Source of the DNA: Derxia lacustris | GTDB lineage: Bacteria > Pseudomonadota > Gammaproteobacteria > Burkholderiales > Burkholderiaceae_E | Length of the DNA: 64,000 bases | Direction: 5' to 3' | NCBI RefSeq assembly: GCF_002105195.1 | Contig: NZ_MUHU01000008.1 | Coordinates: 186,001 to 250,000 of the forward strand | Shown here: one piece after another, positions 18,072 through 28,221 of the stretch | Position numbering within the stretch: position 1 is the stretch's first letter | Layout: every line of letters begins with the position of its first letter | Translations under genes and position numbers: made by a program | The notes under the pieces: model-generated | Told to the model about the DNA's origin: nothing | Seen by the model: only the letters and a program-made list of their open reading frames with translations | Databases searched by the model: none

Positions 18072-19370
18072 TCAGCGGGCGGCGCGGTTCTGGCGCGGGC
18101 GGTTGAAACGGGCGTAGAGCACGTAGAACACCAGCGTCGCGGCGAGCAGCACGCTCGACAGCGCGGCGGCCATGCTCCAGTTCAGCGTCTCGTTGGTGAA
18201 GAAGGCGATGAAGTAGCTGACCATCTGCTCGCCCGGGCTGCCCAGCAGCGCCGGCGTGATGTAGTAGCCCATGCCCAAAATGAACACCAGCAGCGAACCC
18301 GCCGCCACGCCCGGCATGCATTGCGGCACGTAGACCCGCCAGAACGCCGCGAACGGCTTGCAGCCCATCGACAGCGCGGCGCGCATGAACACCGGCGGCA
18401 CGCCCTTCATCACCGAGTACAGCGGCAGCACCATGAAGGGCAGCAGGATGTGGATCATCGCGATGTAGACGCCGGTGCGGTTGAACACCAGTTGCAGCGG
18501 CTCGCTGGTGATGCCGGCCAGCATCAGCGCCTGATTGACCAGCCCGCTGCCCTGCAGCAGCACGATCCAGGCGGCCACGCGCACCAGCACCGAGGTCCAG
18601 AACGGCAGCAGCACGAAGATCATCAGCACATTGCTGATGCGCGCCGGCAGCGTGGCCAGCACATAGGCGAGCGGAAAGCCCAGCAGCAGGCAGATGGCGG
18701 TGACGATGCCGCTCATCCAGAAGGTGCGCGCGAACACGTCGACGAACACCGCCTGATCGCTCGCGACAGGCTGGATGCTGCCGTCGGCAGCGGTCTCGCG
18801 GTCCATCGCGGCGAGCAGATAGCGCGGCGTGTAGGGCGCGGCATTGGCGGCGATGGCTTGCCAGACCTCGGGCTGGGTCCAGCGCTCGTCGAGCGCGGCG
18901 ATGCGCTCGCGCGGCGACGGCGTGGCGGCATCGCCGGCGGGCGCTTCATCGGCCGGCGCTTGCAGGCCGCTCGCGGTCTTCATCACCAGCGAGCGCAGGC
19001 CCGACTGCTCCATGTTCAGCCGCTTGGCGGCGGCGGCGAGCCTGGGCGTGCCACGGCCGGCGTCGAGGTCGGCCGCGAGCGCGGCGAAGGCGGCGTCGGC
19101 CGGCAAGCCCTGTTCGGCCTTCCAGCCCTTGAGCGCCGCCGTCGTGGCGGGCAGCCCGTCCATCACTTCGCGGTTGTCGATGCCGCGCTTGAGCAGCGCG
19201 CCGATCGGCCACAGAAAGGCCACGAACAGCAGCACCGCCACCGGCAGCACCAGCGCGAGCGAGCTGAGCTTCTTGCGCCGCTCGGCCAGCCGCAGCTGGC
19301 GCTTGAGCGGCATGGCGTCGGCAGGCGGCGTGGCGGCTTGCATCGGCAGTTCCTCGGTCAATTGCGTCAT
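18072..19370 (-). CDS. Polyamine-type ABC transporter permease (PotB-like) with large periplasmic insertion
   Basis: First permease of the importer. At 432 residues it is about 130 longer than PotB. The first membrane segment (LSSLALVLPVAVLLFVAFLW) is followed by a hydrophilic insertion of about 120-130 residues rich in Ala, Leu and Arg, before the usual five-helix core with the loop RAALSMGCKPFAAFWRVYVP. From memory, long permeases of this kind occur in other proteobacterial putrescine-like importers, so this is a subtype rather than an error. A downstream start would lose the first helix. Confidence 0.86.
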   Translation of the reverse strand: MTQLTEELPMQAATPPADAMPLKRQLRLAERRKKLSSLALVLPVAVLLFVAFLWPIGALLKRGIDNREVMDGLPATTAALKGWKAEQGLPADAAFAALAADLDAGRGTPRLAAAAKRLNMEQSGLRSLVMKTASGLQAPADEAPAGDAATPSPRERIAALDERWTQPEVWQAIAANAAPYTPRYLLAAMDRETAADGSIQPVASDQAVFVDVFARTFWMSGIVTAICLLLGFPLAYVLATLPARISNVLMIFVLLPFWTSVLVRVAAWIVLLQGSGLVNQALMLAGITSEPLQLVFNRTGVYIAMIHILLPFMVLPLYSVMKGVPPVFMRAALSMGCKPFAAFWRVYVPQCMPGVAAGSLLVFILGMGYYITPALLGSPGEQMVSYFIAFFTNETLNWSMAAALSSVLLAATLVFYVLYARFNRPRQNRAAR

Positions 19371-19407
19371 CGCGGCATCCCGGCGAAGTGAAGTTCGGGC
19401 GCGGCGT

Positions 19408-20439
19408 TCAGCGCGCGGCCCAGCTGTTGAAGCGCTGTTCCAGCTCTTCGCCGTGATCGACCCAGAAGCGCGTGTTGCTCTGGAGCGCGCCCTTCAGGTT
19501 GGCCGGGGCGGTGGGCAGTTCGGCGGCGATCCTGGCGTCGATGCCGGCGACCGCCTTGGCATGCGTCGGGCCGTAGGGGATTTCGCCCGAGTAGACGCGC
19601 TGGTTCTCGGGCTGGGCCACGAACTTGATGAAGCTGTAGGCCAGCTCGCGGTTGGCGCTGCCCTTGGGGATGGCCCAGGCGTCCACGTCATAGATGTTGC
19701 CGGCCCAGACGATCTTGAGATTGCGGCCTTCCTTCTGCGCATTGGCGATGCGGCCGTTGAACGCGGCGGCCATCGTCACATCGCCCGAGGCGAGCATTTG
19801 CGGCGGCTGGGCGCCGGCTTCCCACCACTGGATGTTTGCCTTGAGCTGGTCGAGCTTCTTGAACGCGCGATCGACGCCGGCCTTGGTGGCCAGTTGCGCA
19901 TACACCTGCTCGGGCGCGACGCCGTCGGCCATGAGCGCGATTTCGAGCGTGAATTTGGCGCCCTTGCGCAGGCCGCGCTTGCCGGGCCAGGTCTTCACGT
20001 CCCAGAAATCGGCCCAGCTCGTGGGCGCCTTGGCGCCGACCTTGTCGGCGTTGTAGGCCATCGCGGTCGACCACACGAAGAAGCCGAGGCCGCATTCGGT
20101 CGCGGTGCCGGGCACGAAGTCGCCCTTGGGCGCGATCTTGCTGTAGTCGAGCTTCTCGTACAGGCCTTCCTCGCAGCCGCGCACCAGCTCGGGCGATTCG
20201 ACTTCCACCACGTCCCAGCTCACCTTGCCGGCCTCGACCATGGCCTTGATCTTGGCCTGCTCGCCGTTGTATTCGCCGGCCACGATCTTGTTGCCGCTGG
20301 CCTTCTGCCACGGCTGGTAATAGGCCTTTTCCTGGGCCTTCTGGTTGGTGCCGCCAAAGGAGATGACCGACAGGTCGGCGGCGTGGGCGGCGGTGCTGGC
20401 GAACAGGGCGGCCAGTGCGAGTGCGACGGTGGATTTCAT
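19408..20439 (-). CDS. Polyamine-type ABC transporter periplasmic substrate-binding protein (PotD-like)
   Basis: Captures the substrate in the periplasm. The ATG at 20439 gives 343 residues with a clean signal peptide, MKSTVALALAALFASTAAHA, followed by ADLSVISFGGTNQKAQ, the typical mature N-terminus of the family. The extra in-frame sequence upstream to 20586 is rich in Pro and Arg and is not coding. GKRGLRKGAKFTLEIALMADG in the middle is characteristic of PotD/PotF-like proteins. It lies between the ATPase gene and the permeases. Confidence 0.9.
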   Translation of the reverse strand: MKSTVALALAALFASTAAHAADLSVISFGGTNQKAQEKAYYQPWQKASGNKIVAGEYNGEQAKIKAMVEAGKVSWDVVEVESPELVRGCEEGLYEKLDYSKIAPKGDFVPGTATECGLGFFVWSTAMAYNADKVGAKAPTSWADFWDVKTWPGKRGLRKGAKFTLEIALMADGVAPEQVYAQLATKAGVDRAFKKLDQLKANIQWWEAGAQPPQMLASGDVTMAAAFNGRIANAQKEGRNLKIVWAGNIYDVDAWAIPKGSANRELAYSFIKFVAQPENQRVYSGEIPYGPTHAKAVAGIDARIAAELPTAPANLKGALQSNTRFWVDHGEELEQRFNSWAAR

Positions 20440-20488
20440 GGATGGGCTGCGATGGGTTGTGAGCGCCGGCAGGCGGCGCGGAATCGTC

Positions 20489-20509
20489 GGCGCGCCGGGC
20501 CGGCGCGCC
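20489..20509. repeat. GC-rich inverted repeat between the ATPase and binding-protein genes
   Basis: GGCGCGCC (20489-20496), loop GGGCC, GGCGCGCC (20502-20509). It sits in the 88-base gap inside the transport operon and would form a very stable RNA hairpin. Such hairpins can block 3'-end decay and change relative expression of operon members; that role here is inference. Confidence 0.5.
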
Positions 20510-20527
20510 TGCTGGAAAGGCGGGCGC

Positions 20528-21625
20528 TCAGGCGGCGCGGGTCTCGGCAAAGGCGCGGGCATGCTCGGGTCGGATGCCGACGGCAATGCGCTGCTCGGGC
20601 AGCACTTGCCGGTCGAGCGCGCCGGCCGGCAGCTTCACCATGAAGCTGGCGTTGCCGGCCAGATCGAGCCGCAGCCGCAGGTGATCGCCGAGGTAGACCA
20701 GCTCCTTCACCGTGGCGGTGAAGCGGCTCGGCGCGGCCTCGGCGGCCTGATCGATCAGCACGCGCTCGGGCCGGATCGACACGGTGGCGGTCTTCTCGCT
20801 GCCCAGATCGCCGACGCTGGCGCGCAGCAGGCTGCCGTCGGCCAGCCGCAGGCTGCATTCGCTGCCGTCGTGGCGCTCGACCGTGGCGGCGAGCGCATTG
20901 CTCTCGCCGATGAAGCCGGCCACGAAAGCGTTTGCAGGCCGCTCGTACAGCGCGTCGGCGCGGTCGAGCTGCTGGATGCGGCCCTTGTCGAACACCGCGA
21001 TACGGTCCGACATGGTCAGCGCCTCGCTCTGGTCGTGCGTCACGAAGACAAAGGTGATGCCGAGCGAGTCGTGCAGATGCTTGATCTCCAGCTGCATGTG
21101 CTCGCGCAACTGCTTGTCGAGCGCGCCGAGCGGCTCGTCCATCAGCACCAGCTCGGGCGAAAACACCAGCGCCCGCGCCAGCGCAATGCGCTGCTGCTGG
21201 CCGCCCGACAGCTGCTGCGGGTAGCGGTCGCCGAAGGCTTCGAGCTTCACCATCGCCAGCGCCTGCTTCACCTTGGCGTCGATCTCGGCGGCGGGCAGCT
21301 TGCGCACCGCGAGCGGGAAGCGGATGTTCTCGCGCACCGTCATGTGCGGGAACAGCGCGTAGTTCTGGAACACCACGCCGATGTTGCGGCGCCAGGGCGG
21401 CAGCTTGTTGATGACCTTGCCGCCGAGGCGGATCTCGCCGGCGGTGGGCGTCTCGAAGCCGGCCAGCATCATCAGGCAGGTGGTCTTGCCCGAGCCCGAC
21501 GGGCCGAGCAGCGTCAGGAACTCGCCCCGTTCGATGTCGAGGTCGAGGTCGCGCACGATGAGGTGCTCGCCGTCATAGGTCTTGCGGACCTTGCGGAAAG
21601 TGACGTGCGGGGAAGCGGCAGTCAT
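20528..21625 (-). CDS. Polyamine-type ABC transporter ATP-binding protein (PotA-like)
   Basis: Cytoplasmic ATPase of the importer, 365 residues. Walker A is GPSGSGKTT near residue 42, the Q-loop is VVFQNYALFPHMTV, the signature is LSGGQQQR, and Walker B is LVLMDEPLGALD. A C-terminal TOBE-type region follows (about residues 280-365). AGGAG lies ahead of the ATG. It is the first gene of the minus-strand operon and diverges from the MocR regulator over a 145-base gap. Confidence 0.93.
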   Translation of the reverse strand: MTAASPHVTFRKVRKTYDGEHLIVRDLDLDIERGEFLTLLGPSGSGKTTCLMMLAGFETPTAGEIRLGGKVINKLPPWRRNIGVVFQNYALFPHMTVRENIRFPLAVRKLPAAEIDAKVKQALAMVKLEAFGDRYPQQLSGGQQQRIALARALVFSPELVLMDEPLGALDKQLREHMQLEIKHLHDSLGITFVFVTHDQSEALTMSDRIAVFDKGRIQQLDRADALYERPANAFVAGFIGESNALAATVERHDGSECSLRLADGSLLRASVGDLGSEKTATVSIRPERVLIDQAAEAAPSRFTATVKELVYLGDHLRLRLDLAGNASFMVKLPAGALDRQVLPEQRIAVGIRPEHARAFAETRAA

Positions 21626-21710
21626 TCACGACTCCTGGCAAAGCGTTGCAACCACGCGAACGTGGCCGGGCGATGAAGCGATGGCGGCGGAGTTTAGGCA
21701 TTAACGTGTC

Positions 21711-21763
21711 CCCCCGAAGAACCACCAAACCCCACTTTCAAGGAACCGGTTCCCCCGAACCGG
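21711..21763. promoter_or_regulatory. Candidate MocR operator between importer operon and regulator
   Basis: CCCCCGAA occurs twice as a direct repeat (21711-21718 and 21752-21759), 41 bases apart, about four helical turns. The second copy overlaps the perfect palindrome GGAACCGGTTCC (21742-21753) and a second inverted pair CCGGTTC/GAACCGG (21746-21752 and 21757-21763). MocR/GabR regulators bind paired direct repeats upstream of the operon they control, so this is a good operator candidate. Assignment is by position and pattern only. Confidence 0.5.
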
Positions 21764-21770
21764 CAGCGTG

Positions 21771-23273
21771 ATGGACCAGCGGCTCCTCGTCGAAATCATC
21801 CAGCGCCACTTCGCCCAGCAGCCCGAGGCCGGCATGTTGCGCACCCGGCTCTATCTGGCGCTGCGCCAGGCCATCCTCGGGCGCGAGCTTGCGGCCGGCG
21901 AATGCCTGCCCGGCACGCGCAGCCTGGCGCGCGATCTGGCGCTCGGCCGCAACACGGTGCTCTGGGCCTACGACCAGCTGCTGTCCGAGGGCTATCTGGA
22001 GGGCCAGAGCGGCACCGGCACCTTCGTGTCGGATGCGCTGCGCAGCGACAAGGCGGCGCCGCCGCGCCGGCTCATCGGCACGCGGCGCGAGGGCATCAGC
22101 AAGCGCGGCGCGCTCATCGGCGTCGATGCCGCGAGCAGCCGCATCCAGCAGGGCGCCTTCATGCCGGGCGTGCCGGACGTGGAGCACTTTCCGTTCAAGG
22201 TCTGGAACCGGCTGCTGGCGCGCTATCACGGCCCCGGCCATTCGGCGCTGATGCAGTACGGCCACGGCGGTTACGGCCCGCTCAAGGTGGCGCTGGCCGA
22301 GTACCTGAACGTGACGCGGATGCTCCAGTGCAGCCCGCGCCAGATCGTCATCATCAACGGCAGCCATCAGGCCTTCGACCTGTGCGCCCGCATGCTCTGC
22401 GACCACGGCGATCTGGCCTGGGTCGAGGAGCCGGGCTATTGGGGCGCGCGCAATGTGCTGCGCGCCGCCGGGCTGCGGCTGCAAGCGGTGCCGCTCGACG
22501 AGCGCGGCATCGCGCCGACCGACGCGCACTGGGCCACGCCGCCGCGGCTCATCATGGTCACGCCGTCGAGCCAGTACCCGACCGGCATCGTGCTGTCGCT
22601 TGACCGCCGGCTGCAATTGCTGGAGCGCGTGGAGGAGTGCGGCGGCTGGATCGTGGAAGACGACTACGACAACGAGCTGCGCTATCACGACCACCCGGTC
22701 ACCTCGCTGTTCGGCCTGTCGCAGTCGCGCCGCGTCATCTACCTGGGCACGCTGAGCAAGGTGCTGTTCCCGGGCATGCGCATGTCCTACATGGTGGTGC
22801 CGGAGGACATGGTCGAAGCCTTCACGCTCGGCAATGCCGAGCTCTACCGCGAAGGGCGGCTGGCCGAGCAGGCGGCGCTGGCCGAGTTCATCGAGGCCGG
22901 GCACTTCACGGCGCACATCCGGCGCATGCGCGCCATCTACCAGGAGCGCCGCGACGTGCTGCACGAAACCCTCGACTCGCGGCTGCGCGGGCTGGTGCAC
23001 AGCCCGCTCACCCAGGCCGGCCTGCAATCGCTCTACACGCTCAACGGCCCGGCCGACGATGTTCAGCTGGCGCACGAGGCGCTGCAACGCCGTATCGTCA
23101 CCCGGCCGCTGTCGATCTACTACGCCGACCCGCCGCGCGACGTGGCCGGGCTCAACCTCGGCTTCGCGTCGGTGCCGGTCGAGGCGATCCGGCCGGCGGC
23201 GATCCAGCTGGCCGAGGTCATCGAGAGCCACATGACCGCGCGGCGCGGCAACCCGCTGCGCCCGGCCGCCTGA
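21771..23273 (+). CDS. MocR/GabR-type regulator: GntR helix-turn-helix fused to aminotransferase-like domain
   Basis: PLP-dependent transcription factor, 500 residues. The N-terminal winged helix includes [31 protein letters not shown] (split view: [11 protein letters not shown] and [12 protein letters not shown]). The C-terminal fold-type I aminotransferase domain has [18 protein letters not shown] and [13 protein letters not shown] with the PLP lysine. Divergent from the importer-gabD-gabT operon, it is the likely activator of it in response to GABA or a related amine. ATG 21771 is chosen; GTG 21768 directly before it is also possible. No good ribosome site is visible for either. Confidence 0.92.
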   Translation: MDQRLLVEIIQRHFAQQPEAGMLRTRLYLALRQAILGRELAAGECLPGTRSLARDLALGRNTVLWAYDQLLSEGYLEGQSGTGTFVSDALRSDKAAPPRRLIGTRREGISKRGALIGVDAASSRIQQGAFMPGVPDVEHFPFKVWNRLLARYHGPGHSALMQYGHGGYGPLKVALAEYLNVTRMLQCSPRQIVIINGSHQAFDLCARMLCDHGDLAWVEEPGYWGARNVLRAAGLRLQAVPLDERGIAPTDAHWATPPRLIMVTPSSQYPTGIVLSLDRRLQLLERVEECGGWIVEDDYDNELRYHDHPVTSLFGLSQSRRVIYLGTLSKVLFPGMRMSYMVVPEDMVEAFTLGNAELYREGRLAEQAALAEFIEAGHFTAHIRRMRAIYQERRDVLHETLDSRLRGLVHSPLTQAGLQSLYTLNGPADDVQLAHEALQRRIVTRPLSIYYADPPRDVAGLNLGFASVPVEAIRPAAIQLAEVIESHMTARRGNPLRPAA

Positions 23274-23309
23274 TTTGCGGGCATTTACCGCTTGCCGGCG
23301 GCCACCGGC

Positions 23310-23325
23310 TGGCACGACGCTCGCT
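23310..23325 (+). promoter_or_regulatory. Sigma-54-like promoter of the urease operon
   Basis: CTGGCACG-ACGC-TCGCT matches the RpoN consensus YTGGCACG-N4-TTGCW with one mismatch; the GG and GC elements are correctly spaced. It lies 95 bases before ureA in the only upstream gap (23274-23420). Urease is under nitrogen (NtrC) control in several proteobacteria, which fits. An enhancer site was not identified. Confidence 0.6.
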
Positions 23326-23420
23326 AGCGAACCGGCCGTCCGGCGCGCCGCCCCGGCCGTCTGCACCCTCACAGCGCATCGCGCGCCCATCACCCGCCGG
23401 CAACACCGGCCACGGAAGCC

Positions 23421-23723
23421 ATGGAACTGACCCCCCGCGAGAAGGACAAGCTCCTCATCTTCACCGCCGCGCTGCTGGCCGAACGCCGCCGCGCGCGCGG
23501 GCTCAAGCTCAACTATCCCGAGGCGGTGGCCTTCATTTCCGCCGCGATCATGGAAGGCGCGCGCGACGGCCGCACCGTGGCCGAACTCATGAGCTACGGC
23601 ACCACCCTGCTGGCGCGCGACGACGTGATGGACGGCGTGCCCGAGATGATTCCCGACATCCAGGTCGAGGCGACCTTTCCCGACGGCACCAAGCTGGTCA
23701 CCGTCCACCATCCGATTCCCTGA
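23421..23723 (+). CDS. ureA: Urease gamma subunit
   Basis: Smallest subunit of the nickel urease, 100 residues, the standard length. It begins [20 protein letters not shown] and ends with the conserved [18 protein letters not shown] lies before the ATG. It is the first gene of the operon, 20 bases before ureB, and follows the sigma-54-like site. Confidence 0.97.
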   Translation: MELTPREKDKLLIFTAALLAERRRARGLKLNYPEAVAFISAAIMEGARDGRTVAELMSYGTTLLARDDVMDGVPEMIPDIQVEATFPDGTKLVTVHHPIP

Positions 23724-23743
23724 CGCGCAAAGGCTTGCATCCG

Positions 23744-24064
23744 ATGATTCCCGGACAACTCCTGCCGGAAGACGGCGAGCTCGAACTCAACGCCGGCCGC
23801 GCCACGGTCACGGTCACCGTCGCCAACACCGGCGACCGGCCGATCCAGGTCGGCTCGCATTTCCACTTCTTCGAGACCAATGCGGCGCTCGCCTTCGACC
23901 GGGCGGCGGCGCGCGGCTTCCGGCTAAACATCGCCGCCGGCACGGCGGTGCGCTTCGAGCCCGGCCAGGAGCGCACGGTCGAGCTGGTGGCGCTGGCCGG
24001 CGCGCGCGTGGTCTACGGCTTCAACGCCCGCGTCATGGGCCCGCTCGACGCAGCCACGCCATGA
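23744..24064 (+). CDS. ureB: Urease beta subunit
   Basis: Structural urease subunit, 106 residues, near the usual 101-106. It begins [19 protein letters not shown] and contains the family motif [11 protein letters not shown] and the barrel region [17 protein letters not shown]. The start is the ATG at 23744, 20 bases after ureA. Its stop overlaps the start of the next gene by 4 bases (ATGA), so translation of the GAF-like protein is probably coupled to it. Confidence 0.96.
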   Translation: MIPGQLLPEDGELELNAGRATVTVTVANTGDRPIQVGSHFHFFETNAALAFDRAAARGFRLNIAAGTAVRFEPGQERTVELVALAGARVVYGFNARVMGPLDAATP

Positions 24065-24999
24065 CGCCCTTCATCCAGGTCTGCGAGGTGTGGGTGCCGC
24101 ACCCGAGCCGCGACTACCTCGTGCTGCATTCGGGCAGCTACGGCCCGCATGACGAGCTGGCCGAACTGAGCCGCAAGCTGCTCTGGAGTCATGGCGAGGG
24201 CCTGCCCGGCCGGGCCTGGGAAACCGGCGCGCCGGTCTTTCTGCACGACCTCAATCCCTCGGTGTTCAAGCGCAGCGACATCGCCCAGCGCCTGGGCCTG
24301 AGCAGCGGTCTGGCGCTGCCGGTCTGCGCCGGCGAATTCCTCACCGGCGTGCTGGTGCTGCTCTGCGGCGATGCCGACTCGGCTGTGGGCGCGCTCGAAA
24401 TCTGGGGCGCCGAGCCCGACGAGCCCAAGTACCTCGGCCTCGTCGACGGCCATTACGGCCGCGCCGCCGGCTTTGGCAAAAGCTCGCAGGACGTGACCTT
24501 CGCGCGCGGCTTCGGCCTGCCCGGGCGCGCCTGGGCCAGCGGTCTGCCCGAGCTGATGACCGGCCTCGGCAGCTCGCCCGACTTTCTGCGCGCCGCCATT
24601 GCGCGCCAATGCGGCATCGACCTGGGGCTGGCGATTCCCTTCGGCATCGACGGCGAAAGCCCGCGCGTGGTCACGCTGCTGTCGGCGCCGGCCACGCCGG
24701 TCGCGCGCCGGATCGAGATCTGGACCGTCGACACGGCGCGCGAGCATCTGGTCTTTCGCGACGGCTGGTGCAACGCCGTGCCCAATCTCGACCGCGTCTA
24801 CGACGGCGTCCAGCTCACGCGCAGCGACAGCACCGTCGGCCGCGCCTGGCGCTGCGGCATCCCGATGGTCGTGAGCCAGCTCGCGGCCTCCGGCTCGGCG
24901 CTGGGCGTCGCAGCCGTGACCGCCGGACTCGACACGATGGTCGCCATCCCCGTCTTCGAGCGCGGCTGGGTCCGCGCCGTCGTCGCGCTCTACCCCTGA
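24061..24999 (+). CDS. Three-repeat GAF-like protein inside the urease operon
   Basis: 312 residues, no signal peptide or membrane segment. The sequence is three tandem copies of a unit of about 105 residues, starting near residues 9, 113 and 219. Each opens with E-V/I-W (EVWVP, EIWGAEP, EIWTVDT), has a L/V-x-GRAW-x-x-G-x-P turn ([30 protein letters not shown]), and ends in a hydrophobic strand ([23 protein letters not shown]). This layout is that of small-molecule-binding GAF domains. It overlaps ureB by 4 bases and ends 25 bases before ureC, so it is made together with urease. No output domain is present; a sensor, assembly helper or urease regulator are all possible. The function is not known to me. 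Confidence 0.75.
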   Translation: MTPFIQVCEVWVPHPSRDYLVLHSGSYGPHDELAELSRKLLWSHGEGLPGRAWETGAPVFLHDLNPSVFKRSDIAQRLGLSSGLALPVCAGEFLTGVLVLLCGDADSAVGALEIWGAEPDEPKYLGLVDGHYGRAAGFGKSSQDVTFARGFGLPGRAWASGLPELMTGLGSSPDFLRAAIARQCGIDLGLAIPFGIDGESPRVVTLLSAPATPVARRIEIWTVDTAREHLVFRDGWCNAVPNLDRVYDGVQLTRSDSTVGRAWRCGIPMVVSQLAASGSALGVAAVTAGLDTMVAIPVFERGWVRAVVALYP

Positions 25000-25024
25000 A
25001 TTCCCCATCTTCGGAGCCAGTCTC

Positions 25025-26731
<1,707 letters not shown>

Positions 26732-26815
26732 GTGTTTTGACATAAAGCCCATGAGTTGATGTACCGCGTGATAGTCAGTTCATGGGGTTTTGTTGATTTT
26801 TACTTCAAATTGGCT

Positions 26816-27394
26816 TTAGAAGCGTTCATGCACCCAGTTGCTTGGCCTGCCTAAATAATCCGATAAGTTGAAGAAAAGATCGCACTCTCGTCGAAGATCT
26901 TTGCTAAGTCCATCTTCCAAAAACCATAGTGCAACCTGTTTGCCCATTCGTTTAATCTCACGCACGAGAGGGACGTAGTCGTCATCCCCGGCAACTAGAA
27001 CAGCTATCTCGTAGTTTCCATTGTGAGCATGACTCAGCATTTCGGTGGCAAGTGTAATGTCCACTCGCTTCGAACGACCATTTGATTTCTTCTTAAAAAC
27101 TCGCGGATCAGTAATTCCTAGGTTTCTCAATTCATCTGATATCTGGTCGATTCTGCTATCGTCGGCTCGGGCGCACGTATAATAGTGGCTGCGAATAAAT
27201 GAGCAATTTGCGTGGTGGTGCCAGAATTGAATTCGTGACCAGACATAGATATTTGGCTCATTGATAACATGATCGCTTTGGCTAATTTTATTACTTTCGA
27301 TTAGATTTTTGAATCGTATGGCAAGATTCTCACCGTCGACAAAAATCATGGCTCGACTGTTGGTTGGAATTGAAGGAGGTAAGTAATACGGCAT
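26816..27394 (-). CDS. NYN-domain (PIN-like) nuclease, LabA/DUF88 type
   Basis: 192-residue soluble protein with a NYN fold, the PIN-like RNase family. Acidic metal-binding residues sit in MIFVDGENLA (Asp20), in RSKRVDITLATEML and in VLVAGDDDYVPLVREIKRMG, the three standard motifs. GGAGTCAAAATG gives a clear start at 27394. The gene is strikingly AT-rich (19 G/C in the 60 bases 27241-27300) between genes of about 70-80% GC, a sign of recent transfer. It diverges from vapBC. Proteins of this type act on RNA; a role in defence or plasmid/phage conflict is inference. Confidence 0.85.
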   Translation of the reverse strand: MPYYLPPSIPTNSRAMIFVDGENLAIRFKNLIESNKISQSDHVINEPNIYVWSRIQFWHHHANCSFIRSHYYTCARADDSRIDQISDELRNLGITDPRVFKKKSNGRSKRVDITLATEMLSHAHNGNYEIAVLVAGDDDYVPLVREIKRMGKQVALWFLEDGLSKDLRRECDLFFNLSDYLGRPSNWVHERF

Positions 27395-27453
27395 TTTGAC
27401 TCCAATTTGCAGGTAGTGCGGTTCGTGAATTCACTTGCCACTTTTAACTTTAC

Positions 27454-27480
27454 TTGATAATTTTGATAGGTATCTTGATA
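27454..27480. promoter_or_regulatory. Repeated TTGATA motifs, candidate vapBC operator/promoter
   Basis: TTGATA occurs three times (27454-27459, 27463-27468, 27475-27480), and the middle one is part of the inverted repeat GATA-GG-TATC (27465-27474). The cluster lies in the 109-base AT-rich gap between the divergent NYN gene and vapB, 23 bases before the vapB start. VapB-type antitoxins autoregulate from such repeats. Confidence 0.45.
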
Positions 27481-27503
27481 TTTACCAAGCTGCTGAGGTT
27501 GCC

Positions 27504-27764
27504 ATGCCCATCACCGCCAAACTCTTCACCACCGGCCGCAGCCAAGCCGTCCGTCTCCCGATGGAATTCCGCTTCGAAGGCACGGAGGTCTACATCCGCC
27601 GCGATCCGGTGACCGGCGACGTAATCCTGTCGCGTCGCCCGCAGTCGTGGGACGGCCTATTCGCGCTCGACACCACCACCGAAGTGCCGAGCGACTTCCT
27701 GACCGAAGCCGACCGCAATCAGGGCAGCCACGACCGCGATCCTTTCGAAGGCTGGCAGGAGTGA
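27504..27764 (+). CDS. vapB: VapB-type antitoxin (AbrB/MazE-like DNA-binding)
   Basis: 86-residue antitoxin. The N-terminus [19 protein letters not shown] is the swapped-hairpin DNA-binding fold of VapB/MazE antitoxins, and the acidic C-terminal tail ([20 protein letters not shown]) should wrap the toxin. ATG 27504 fits the family start and has GAGG upstream; a start at 27435 would add residues encoded by the operator region. Its stop overlaps the vapC start by 4 bases. It is more GC-rich than the neighbouring NYN gene. Confidence 0.9.
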   Translation: MPITAKLFTTGRSQAVRLPMEFRFEGTEVYIRRDPVTGDVILSRRPQSWDGLFALDTTTEVPSDFLTEADRNQGSHDRDPFEGWQE

Positions 27765-28177
27765 CGCGCTATCTGCTCGACACGAACATCGTCAGTCATG
27801 TAATTCGTGGCGATATCGTCCGGGTGCGCGAACGGTTGGCGGCTGTGCCAATGAGCGAAATCGGCATTTCAGTGGTGACCGAAGCTGAGTTGCGCTACGG
27901 CCTTGCCAAACGTGGCAATCCGGCAGGGCTGACGCAGCGCGTACACGAATTCCTGATCCGCGTGGACGTGCTGCCGTGGGACTCCGACGCTGCAATCAGC
28001 TATAGCCGTCTACGCACGGATTGCGAATCGGCTGGCATCACACTCGCTTCGCTCGATCTGATGATTGCGGCGCATGCCAAGGCGGTTGGCGCAACGCTGG
28101 TCAGTCATGATCGTGTCTTCCAGCGTGTACCTGTTGGCTTAACGGTCGAGGATTGGACCACCGTCGCAACAGATTGA
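27761..28177 (+). CDS. vapC: VapC-type PIN-domain ribonuclease toxin
   Basis: 138-residue PIN-domain toxin that cuts RNA (often initiator tRNA or rRNA in this family). The start is the GTG at 27761, overlapping the vapB stop (GTGA); the protein then begins [17 protein letters not shown]. Acidic residues of the active site are Asp in LLDTNI, Glu in TEAELRYGL, Asp in [10 protein letters not shown] and Asp in VSHDRVF. Together with vapB this is a complete and probably functional toxin-antitoxin pair. Confidence 0.93.
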   Translation: MTRYLLDTNIVSHVIRGDIVRVRERLAAVPMSEIGISVVTEAELRYGLAKRGNPAGLTQRVHEFLIRVDVLPWDSDAAISYSRLRTDCESAGITLASLDLMIAAHAKAVGATLVSHDRVFQRVPVGLTVEDWTTVATD

Positions 28178-28221
28178 CCGGTGAACTCGGAGCATGTGAA
28201 TCGCGAAAGCGCATGCCCAGG

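Noticed and set aside
17070-19391. A 770-codon plus-strand frame over the ABC permease genes
   Set aside because: Low-complexity Arg/His/Gln product on the opposite strand of two clear permeases.
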